Shown in pieces: positions 22,433-31,040 of a DNA stretch of 64,000 bases. The translations under genes were made by a program, and so were the position numbers. The notes under the pieces are model-generated. The model made no database searches, was not told the origin of the DNA, and saw nothing but the letters and a program-made list of their open reading frames with translations. This stretch comes from Symsagittifera roscoffensis. Taxonomy: Eukaryota > Xenacoelomorpha > Acoela > Convolutidae. Location: positions 90,307,845 to 90,371,844 of the forward strand of contig NC_087062.1 of assembly GCF_963678635.1 (NCBI RefSeq). Reading direction: 5' to 3'. Positions within the stretch are counted from its first letter, which is position 1. Each line of letters opens with the position of its first letter.

Positions 22433-23850
22433 TTAGGCGATGCTCAAGTAGTATTTTTTGTGCAGATGTAGTACCATTATATCCGTTTCCGCGAAGACCA
22501 CGTGTAGGATAGCGCATAATTCCCTTGGGCTCAACTTGTCCCTGTCTGGGTCATAGACCGGCATTGAGACCTCCGAAATCCTTCTTTCAATCATGAAGTC
22601 TCGTAGTCTTGTTAAAGCCAACATCACGTGTTCAGGATCGATCGTGTTCCTGTCATTGACCCTCGTCACTAGGAAGCACAGGTACTTGACTGGGACTTGC
22701 GCTACTGATGGGGGAAGCGCCGCCATTCCTCCCAGCCCAGGTCTCTGTCTGAATAGAAACTCCACGTTCTGGTATTCTCTCTGGAAGTCAGCCTCCAGTC
22801 TTGACTTGAAACTCATGTCCGCTGTGATACAGATCGCGCTAGTTCTGCTTGACAGGAAGAAGTCGCTATCCGTTATCAGGACGTTCTCCGAGTACTCATT
22901 AGGTATTTCAAATTTCGTTTTTAAATTCCGACCTATGGTAGGCTCTGGCTCTTCTTCATCCCGTTCCAATTCGCTCGTTTCTCTCACTTCCCTGAGTTTC
23001 TTTATCATCAAAATTTCAGTGTGGGTAAGTCCTATCCCCACTCCCCGGACAAAAATATTTATCGACGTCCCCGTCGATGATGCTGGGTCTGAATTATCTG
23101 GCGGAATGTCGATCGTCCTGTCTGTTGCCGTCCAGCCGAAGAGGGGGACCTCCGTTTTCTTGTGTTTTTTCGCTGACACGTCGACTTGTTGAATGCTTTG
23201 CCCTTCGCAGTTTTCGTTTTTGACATCGCGCATCCATTCTAGTATCCTCAAATTCGTATTCTCCCTCCTCTCTATCTCGCTCTGTTCCAAATCCGTCTCC
23301 AGCTCTGGTGTCGAGTAGTCTTCCTGTGGGTAGTGTTCATTATCATTGATGATTTGCCATTCATCATCAGCTGCCAGTTCGCCCACACTTAGTAGCTCTT
23401 TGCTTAGGTCATCGGGCTGTATCTTATCAATCAGGAAATCGTCTCCGTACCTGTTGTACCTCATGCCTGTCCGTTTGCGATTGCCACTCCTTGTCCCCGC
23501 TGGTATTGATAAGTCTGGTTCTGTCCACTTCGGCACCTCACCTTGCTCCGGATCGTTCCAGTCTTCTTCCACAAAAGATTCCGCTTCAGAGTCCACTTCT
23601 ATTTTTTCATTGTCATCCAAACTCAAGTTCTCATTGCCAACATTTTTCTCTCTGGTGCCTTTTTCGTTCACTTCTTGTGCTGGCTCCACCAGTAGGTACT
23701 CAAGTCTCTCCATGTCCTTTGGTATACACCAGTCCTCTAGGGATGGGACATCAGGCTTCAGATTTTCATATTGTGCTGCTCGAGAACCGGGTAGAACCGT
23801 CCTTGTTGATGTACTTCCGTTATCATGAATGGTCCTCTCCATTTCTTGAG
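22433..23850 (-). pseudogene. ORF1 C-terminus: acidic linker and macro (TARG1/OARD1-like) domain
   Basis: The frame 23896-22433 is open throughout. Its first ~35 codons overlap integrase in another frame, and a one-base shift near 23790 joins integrase to PGSRAAQYENLKPDVP, so the domain is the C-terminus of the Pol polyprotein. After an acidic linker of about 300 residues comes a macro-domain-like region of about 140. Its parts are TDSDFFLSSRTSAICITADM, FKSRLEADFQREYQNVEFLF, VKYLCFLVTRVNDRN, LTRLRDFMIERRISEVSMPV and LHVVFAETDIMVL. These line up in order with OARD1-type macro domains, which bind or hydrolyse ADP-ribose adducts. The Gly-rich loops of the known enzymes are replaced (FKSRLEAD; YDPDRDKLSP), so catalysis is doubtful. 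The second lineage repeats this domain. Confidence 0.7.
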
Positions 23851-25410
23851 TAGTTTCTTTGTCCCTTTGGGTGGTATGGCATTCTGGAAGACCCACACGT
23901 ACTGGCCCACCTCATATGGCTTCGCCTGTAATATCTTTTCATCATATTTCTTGCGCTGTCTCATTTGTGCTGGCGCAGTGTTCCTCCTGCGTAGCTTGTT
24001 TAGTTCCTGCTGTCTCCTGATCGCTTCTTTCACGTACGCTTGAGGCGACGTCCTCTTGCCTTCGTATTCCGGGTAAAAGAACGTCAGGGGCATTGCTCTC
24101 TCCCTGCCCGTCAGCATCATGAAAGGACTGATGCCCGTTGTTGAGTGTTGCGTACTGTTGTACGCCCCTACGACTTGCGGCAGTTATTTATCCCAGTCTG
24201 TCATGTATCTTGGGCAGTATACCCTCAGCATGTTCACCAACGTTCTATTGTGTCTCTCTACCAGCCCCTTGGTCTGAGGATGGTAAGTCGTTGATGGTGC
24301 TTGAGCAATGTGTGACCTCTTCATTAATTCCTTGGTCAAATTCCCCACAAAGGCCTTGCCGTTGTCTGACTGAAAAGTCATTGGACAACCATACCTCGAT
24401 ATCCAATGAGTTATCAGGTGGTCAAAAGTCTCCTCTGCCGAGGCTGTTTGACACGGCACCGCTTCTGCCAACTTTGTGAAGTGGTCTATTACAACCAGTA
24501 TCTGGTTATACCCCGACTCCGTCATGCAGATCTTTTGATGGTCTATCTGCACCACTTCATTAAATTCTGAGCTTTCAACCGACTTGAGTGGGAATTTCAT
24601 CTTGCTTGGGTCTTTTACTTGCAGGCATGCCAGGCATGCATTCACCCATCTCTCTCAAGCTTTCCTCAATCCTGGCCAATCAAACCTGTGAAGTATTCTT
24701 TATTGCACCTTGTATTTCCGCTGGTGCCCCATCTGATCGTGCGATCTGAATAACACCTCTGTCTGATACAATTGTGGTAATATGATGAGGTTGTGCTTGT
24801 GTAATATCTTCTCCTCATCTTTTCTCTTGCACGCTACCACCCCGTCCGCTGTGTGATAGAGTAAATCTTTCTTTCCTTTGTAGAACTGGCTCAAGATCTT
24901 GTAGCTGTCTTCTTCGAGTTCCCCTTTCTCCTTGGACCCCGTTCGGATCCATTTGGAGAGGTTACTTGTCATCTTGCCATTCTTTTGTGCTCTTATCAGG
25001 TCCGATAGCCTATATCTCGCCTTGACATGTTCCTTTAGTGCCATGACCTGTCCATTCATTTCCCCAGGGTTGTGGATGTCATCATTCAGCTTCACGCATA
25101 TTATCCTCTTCACGATCTTCATATCATCTTCAGGCACCAGATTTGTTCTGACGTTTGAGTTGCATGATAGTTCCCTGAATGGTTTCCTCGAAACTGCAAT
25201 TCGTTCAAGTTCTTCATCTCCTTGTACTTCTTGTACGTCCAAATTGTACATTCCTGAGGATGGATCTGTTTGTGATTCCCTGTCGCGGTGCCTAATTTTC
25301 TCTTCCGCCAATATCATGCATAGATTATCCTGATTGTCGCTGCTCTCATCCGAGTACTCATCCCATAGTTCACACTCCCCGGACACCCTTCCTCCGTAGA
25401 CGTGGACCAC
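23758..25410 (-). pseudogene. Ty3/gypsy integrase of ORF1, broken
   Basis: Contains the zinc-binding N-terminus (SHDQMGHQRKYKVQ, then RWVNACLACLQVKDP with CxxC). The catalytic core follows, with Asp in QIDHQKICMTESGYNQ, Asp in FQSDNGKAFVGN and Glu in GLVERHNRTLV: the D,D-35-E triad is complete. The C-terminal domain ends GQYVWVFQNAIPPKGTKKLL then KKWRGPFMITEVHQ. Breaks: a frameshift near 25380, a TAA at about 24700 and a TGA at about 24658 within the zinc region, and a TAA at about 24184 after YMTDWDK. A frameshift near 23790 leads into the macro part. An N-terminal extension (25410-24950) is charged and not assigned. Its role is insertion of the cDNA. Confidence 0.85.
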
Positions 25411-25916
25411 TCCCCGGACTCTTGACCTAGTCCCAGGTATTCAGCTTCTTCCTTGAACGCCACTTTCTTTTTCCTAACCCGAGTCTGTTCAAGTATGTCG
25501 TCAGGGATTTTTTCAACCAGTGACTGCACAACTTCTTTCCCATCGGGGTTAGTCACCTTCGAGGTGTTTTTATCACTAACTATCTAACTCCTTCGCAGTA
25601 TTGTGACCTCCGGTTCCTCCTTACCATTTTCTTGGATCACGGGTTTATCATCTGCTAGTTTCTCGAGTAACCTCATTAAGTCATCATCTATTTGTGCATC
25701 TCCCGTTTCTACCTGGTTAAGTTCATAGCCTTTTGCCTTAAGCGTCTCCCTCACAATCTTTGACTTGAGTATTATCCCTATCGGCATCCCTCGGTTCTTC
25801 TTCAAGATTGTTCTCTCCGGAGCTTCTTTTGGTAGTTCGGGGTGATCTTCTATTGGTTTGCCTGATTTGAGTAGCCATCTCGTGAGTGGAAGACTGTCGT
25901 ACGTTTCCTTATCCAT
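25314..25916 (-). pseudogene. Pol linker between RNase H and integrase
   Basis: Same frame as RT and RNase H, with a TAG at 25584 and then a frameshift near 25380 into the integrase frame. The segment is Lys/Glu-rich (SKIVRETLKAKGYELNQV; DPDGKEVV-type region around 25550) and looks like a spacer. No domain recognised. Confidence 0.6.
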
Positions 25917-26525
25917 GAAGGGGAAGCCATCCTTGATTTCAGGTCTATCTGCCTCCCTCTATTCTTGTCTCTCGTAGAACTCCGTCTTCTTACTCAAGCT
26001 GTCGGCGTTTTGATGTTTGTCTCCTGTTCTATGCTCAATTATCATGTTGTACCCATCCAGGCGAACTATCCACCTCCCGATGTAACTTTGGTCCATTGAG
26101 TACGTCTTCAGCTAGCTTAGTGCCCTGTTGTCGACTCGCAGCTTGAATGGCTCGCTGTCTAGGTATGCTCTATATTTCTCGACAAAGGTAACCACCGCGA
26201 ATATCTCTGCTTTCGGTGCCCCGTACTTCATTTCCGTGTCACTTAAGACTTTGCTCCCGTACGCTATTGGTCTCAAGACTGTTTTCCCGTTCCATTCTTG
26301 TTCCTGATGGAGAGTTCCAGAAATCGCTACTACCGACGCATCCGTGTCCAGCACGTACATCCCTTTCTCTGTTGGCATCCCTAGTACTGGTGCCTCGCAC
26401 AACTCTTTCTTTATTCTCTGTAATGACTCTTCTGCCGCATTGTTCCATGTGAACTTCTTGCCCTTGTGTCTCATTAATTGTTGCATCGGGTATACCTTGT
26501 CCGCATAGCCTTTGATGAATTCTCT
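25917..26525 (-). pseudogene. Ty3/gypsy RNase H domain of ORF1, broken
   Basis: In frame with RT after a TAG (26526-26528), where a Tyr is usual (FANY then REFIKGY). The domain shows the first catalytic Asp in VLDTDASVVAISGTLHQ, Glu in PKAEIFAVVTFVEKY, Asp in LRVDNRALS and the last Asp in HQNADSLSK. A TAG at 26112-26114 replaces the usual Trp after NRALS, and a TAG at 25959-25961 follows FYERQE. All catalytic acidic residues are retained. The role is removal of template RNA during reverse transcription. Confidence 0.85.
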
Positions 26526-27623
26526 CTAGTAATTCGCAAAACCCATGAAGCTCATCAATTGGTGTTCCGTTTTTGGCGATTCCCAAGTTAGAACTGCTTC
26601 TACTGCATCTGGATCTGGTCTGATGCAGTGCCTGTCCGCCATTCTGCCCAAGTATTTTATTGAATCCTTGAGTATCTCGCACTTTGATGGTTTACACTTT
26701 AGCCCCGACCTCTTCATACACGCAAACACCTCGTCAAGTCTCTCAATGTGGTCTTCTAGTGTGGGCGACGCTATTACCACGTCATCCACATAACACATTA
26801 CCAGATTGCCGTACTTCTTCGTCACACCTATCAGCGCGTGTGCCATCAACCGCTGAAATGAGGCGGTGGCATTGCAAAGACCAAACGGCATCCATTTCTA
26901 TTGAAACAGACCCAATTCGCAGGCGAACCCTGTCTTGTCCCTGTCCTGCTTCCTGAGCGGTACCTGCCAGAAGGCCGAACCTAAATCAAGAGTCGTAAAA
27001 ATTTTTGCATCACCTAACTTCGATAGGCTCTCATCAATCCTAGGTATGGGATATGCATCCTTCACCGTGACGGAGTTCAGGTATCGAAAGTCACAACAAA
27101 ACCTCAATTGGTCGCCTTTCTTTTTGGCCATCACTACTCCACACGCCCACGGTGATTTGGATGGTTCTATCATACCATACTCTAGTAGCGTTTCGATCTC
27201 TTTTCTACACGCATCCGATTTGTGTGGGGTCATGCGCCTCGCCCCCTCCCTGTGCGGTACCGCATTCTCCTCTGGTTCTATTTCATGCCCAACAAAATTA
27301 CAACACCCGATATCTGCCTCATGTCTCGAAAAAACTTCCTCGTTCCGCTCTAATACGTCCCTGATGGCTTCGAGCTGTTTGTCCGTTATCTTGCCTCTTA
27401 AATGTTCAATGTCCGGTAGGACCGGTTTGTCAATCTGCATTTCATCTAGTGTGGGCCGTTCCGGAAAATTCGAACAGCTCGATAGCCCCTCGTCTGTCTC
27501 TGACTTAGGTGATTTAACAAGACCTGATGAACCTTTTATTTTCTTCAATCGTCTCAAGATACAAATTTTGTCCCTATGATTGGGACAATCAACAACTTCA
27601 TTTTGTTTTTGGTTTTCAGTCAT
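26526..27623 (-). pseudogene. Ty3/gypsy reverse transcriptase of ORF1, broken
   Basis: Canonical Ty3/gypsy RT order: LEYGMIEPSKSPWACGVVMA, RFCCDFRYLNSVTVKDAYPI, FTTLDLGSAFWQVPL, MPFGLCNATASFQRLM, and the catalytic CYVDDVVIA near 26790. The thumb follows (LKCKPSKCEILKDSIKYLG). One in-frame TAG (26898-26900) lies between GLFQ and KWMPFG, where a sense codon, often Trp or Glu, is normal. Otherwise the frame is continuous with protease upstream (TAA at 27639) and RNase H downstream. Catalytic Asp residues are intact. Confidence 0.9.
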
Positions 27624-27638
27624 TTCATATCGAGTTTT

Positions 27639-28736
27639 TTAGGGTAAAGCATATCCCAGCCTCCTACCCCTCTGTATCGTGATTGGTATGTCAAAAGTAT
27701 TCAACAAGACACTGACGCAGAGACCGCTCTTCGTTATCGAGAAGGATCTTCCTAAAACAGCAGCACTTTGACTATTTGGATTTGGGATTATGCATACTAG
27801 CTTGTTGTCACTGAGTCCATTGTAATTTTTCATTCGCAAGCTTACGATCGCCGCTTCGTTCGCCTTCAGACTCACCCTCCTACCTCAGAATACCGGTGCT
27901 TTGTTCTCACTCGCCATTATTAAATTTACCGGTTTAATTGCGTACCTCCTATCTGGGTTCCGTATCCTGAACATTGCGTTGTTTAGATCAATCGTTACAT
28001 CGAAGTTCCTGATGAAGTCTCTGCCTAAAATGAATTGGTGAGACTCATCTAGGTTTTCTACCACAAGAAAGCTTATCCACAGGTTGCGTTCCCCCAGATT
28101 TAGGGCTATTATTGGCGTTCTGCCCAACACCCGCAGCGCCCCTTTGTTTGCAGCTGACAACCGTATTCTCGAGTCTATCAAATCATTTTTGTTGAAGCCC
28201 ATTCGCTCCCAAGTTTCGATTGGTATAACACTCAAGACCGCTCCCGTATCAATTAACCCACGTAACTGAGTCTTCTTGCCACTTATGCTGAGCACATGTG
28301 CTGATACACCTGCCTCTGTCCCGATGTGCATTGCATCTTCATCAAGCATGGCGCAGTTTCCAATTGATCTCACTTTCAACTCTTCTTTTCCTACGTAGAT
28401 CTGCCCTAATAGATCTTCATCACATGTTATCATTGTTTTCGTATAGATGTTGATCCCATCTATATTTAGCGTCACCTCATGCGGACCATAAGCTTCTGTG
28501 TACCTGTTATCAACTCGGACTGACTTGCTACCCCCTCTTGTGAGTATTGCCCTCAATGCTCTAGAAGTAGTTTGTGGGCTTATACCACTCAAGTAATCTG
28601 CGTACACATCAATGTTCATTATTGTCTGTTCGCTGGGTTCGCTCAAGTTTCTCGTCACCTCATGGCCGCTCACGGTGATTATTGACATTATTCTGGCTCC
28701 GATCTTCGTTATGCCGAATGGCTTCCACGTCACCAT
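27639..28736 (-). pseudogene. Retropepsin-like aspartic protease and pro-RT spacer of ORF1, broken
   Basis: The active-site word is LRGLIDTGAVLSVIP (DTG), and the C-terminal ILGRDFIRNFDVTID matches the hydrophobic-Gly motif of retropepsins. A ~150-residue N-terminal extension (VTWKPFGITKIGARIMS) is shared with the third copy at 63300-63500. After a TGA (27885-27887) the frame continues into a beta-rich spacer (LCVSVLLNTFDIPITIQRG), typical between protease and RT in Ty3 elements, and ends at a TAA (27639-27641). The protease frees the polyprotein parts. Confidence 0.85.
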
Positions 28737-28799
28737 TTTTACAGTGTTGCAGTTTCCACTTTTTGTCGACCCCGCTAAAGCCTCTGGTATTGTCTGCGA

Positions 28800-31040
28800 T
28801 CAACCTAATGCCTCGTTGAATTTCTGTCTTTTGATATCTTGCTTTAGTCGTTGGTCTATTTCTTTCGCCGCCCGGTCCTGTTTCACATTATTGATAGCTT
28901 CTGCTGCCGCTTTCTCATAATTTATCTCTAGGGCGTTCCTGGCCGTGGCTTCTATTGCACTATTAACTTGCGTTACAGCTTTCACTGTTTTCGTTGGCAT
29001 TTCCGCACTTGGTGTTTCTAAGTTTTTCGTTTCAAATTCACATTGTCTATTTCTCTGGTTCTGCACCGCTGCTAACGCCAACTTGTGTTTGGGACGACTC
29101 TGGTTCTTGACTGCCTCCCAGAACAACGGACAGTCCATCCTGAAGTGCTCCTCTTGGTTGCAGAAGAAGCATCTTGCACCTATTTTGATGATCAAGCCAC
29201 TATAGAACTCGTGTTCCTCCATCTGGCTCATATCTTCCTCATCGGGTGCATATCCCAAACTCTTCATGCCCTGCCTGTATGTTGTGCAATCCACCACGTG
29301 ATGATCAGCTGACCCTCAGTTTGCGCATGATCTACGTTGGTCCATGTCATCTCTGGGCTTGTACCATGACGACCTTTGTGGTTGATTCCCCCCTTGCGTA
29401 TTCCTGTTATCTGAATACGAAAATTTCTTGGGTTTCATTAGCATGAACTCTCTTGACTTCTGTCTCATCTCTTCTGGAGTCGGTGCACTGTCTTTCGACA
29501 ATGTATAGTATGTTGCTAACATTGTTCTCAAGTCATCACTCTTTACCCCATCAATGAACTTTGAGGCGATGATAAGTTCCTTCTATTGGTGGGCTCTTCC
29601 GGGTCACTTCTTTGTCTCAAGCTCTCAAGATCATCTAGGAACCTATCTATCGATTCATCGTCCCTTTGCCTTCTCTTTTCAAATCGCATCATTGCTTGAT
29701 GACCCTTCATACTTGACCCATATCTATTTAACAATATCTCGAAGATTTTGTCCGCAGTGTCGCGTTCCTCTTCCTTCTTCGCAACCACGCATTTCAATGC
29801 CGCGCCTTCCAAGTTGCTGAGTATCGCTGTGCATGCTTGCCTCTCATCGTTCAAGTTGTCTTGTTCCAAGTGCAACCTCATGACTTCTACCCAAGTTCCA
29901 ATGCATCCATCTGAATCATCCTTGAATTCTTTCGGTTTGTTGAAAGTTTTCCTGGATTTGTTGCTTCCTCTGTCACTCGAGTCGGTGTTCCTTGTGGCAA
30001 AGGCTTCTAGTGTTCATCATTTCCCAGGTGCTTGCCCATGTCATGACATCCCGTCCCACGTTGTTGTGAGTCGTGGAGTCCCCTGGACCACTCGTGTTTG
30101 CTGTTCCACTTTTCATAATCGCTTTGCTCCCCCCCCCCGGTGCTGTACTCGCGGCATTCCGGGTTAATGGTAACGGTGTTGACTGCCGTTTGTTCCGTTG
30201 TGGTTCCACAAAGTCAATTCTATTGCCATGCGTTCGCTCCGCTGCTGGCCTGTCCTGTGACGTTGAGTTCCTCAAGATGGCGTCTAATTTTGCCTGTATT
30301 GCACATAAACTCTCAGCATGGTCCCTACTCATTGTACCCATTCTCGTTTCCAAACTCCCCAACTGGCTATTCACTGCGTCATATCGTTGCTTCATTTCTT
30401 GCATGTCTTTTTTGATGTTCTTGTCTCACTCTCCATCAGTGGTATCTACCTTGTCCGACATCTGCTGAAGCCTTTCCTCTGTCGCTTTCGCTAGATTGAA
30501 ATAGCTGTCCAGGTACTCATGTTTGTTGTATCTTAATTCTTTCCTTATCACATCTCTATCCTCCTCGCTGTGCTTCAGTTTCTTTTCGATTTGATCTAGC
30601 TTTGCCATCAAGTCGCCTAGCTCAAGAGCAGTTGTTTCCTGGTCAGCTGTTGCCCTGTTGTTGGCTACTGTTCCTGGTCTAATCTGGTCTTCGTTTTGGT
30701 CGGTGTCTGTCATTTTCGTGGAAGCTGTTCCGAATTTTTTGCCTTTTTCGGCTTTCTGCTCTTCCGCTGCTGCGTCTCTCGACTTCATTCCGACCATTAT
30801 CGCCATGCTTTCAGTAAAAGACGTTCTTTTTGCTTGAGAATCGTCCTTTACCGTTTCTGGCGTGTTGCCTTTTGTGTCTTCCACATTGTCTATCGGTGAG
30901 AACTCCCTGGACTTTGGATTTGGTTCTTCTGCATTCGGCATCGGTGTTGACTCCGTCGTCTTCTTTTCCACCTCATCCACACTCTGGTCCGGTGTCTCTA
31001 GGTCAATCTCGATGGCGGGTTCTGCTTGTTTCCCTTCCAT
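28800..31040 (-). pseudogene. Gag of ORF1 with CCHC zinc knuckles, broken
   Basis: Begins with ATG at 31040 (MEGKQAEPAIEIDLETPD). The N-terminal 200 residues are acidic and disordered with a coiled coil (LDQIEKKLKHSEEDRD). A TGA at 30426 is followed in frame by the next segment; frameshifts lie near 29990 and 29540. The capsid-like part reads DDSDGCIGTWVEVMRLHLEQ then GHQAMMRFEKRRQRDDESID, as in retrotransposon Gag. The nucleocapsid has one intact CCHC knuckle, CFFCNQEEHFRMDC. It also has a first one whose second Cys codon is TGA at 29316 (CAN, stop, GSADHHVVDC). A TGA at 28800-28802 separates Gag from protease in the same frame, possibly ancestral readthrough or decay. Third copy at 60.7-63 kb is homologous. 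Confidence 0.85.

Noticed and set aside
13523-30468. Many plus-strand frames opposite the giant element (for example 16101-16829, 26935-27579)
   Set aside because: They mirror the minus-strand coding frames and carry no domain similarity.
22433-31040. Idea that stop codons are reassigned in this genome (for example UAG as Trp, UGA as Cys)
   Set aside because: Stops replace different residues (Trp, Tyr, Cys, Arg, Gln), one is shown to be CGA to TGA between copies, and the host genes use normal stops.
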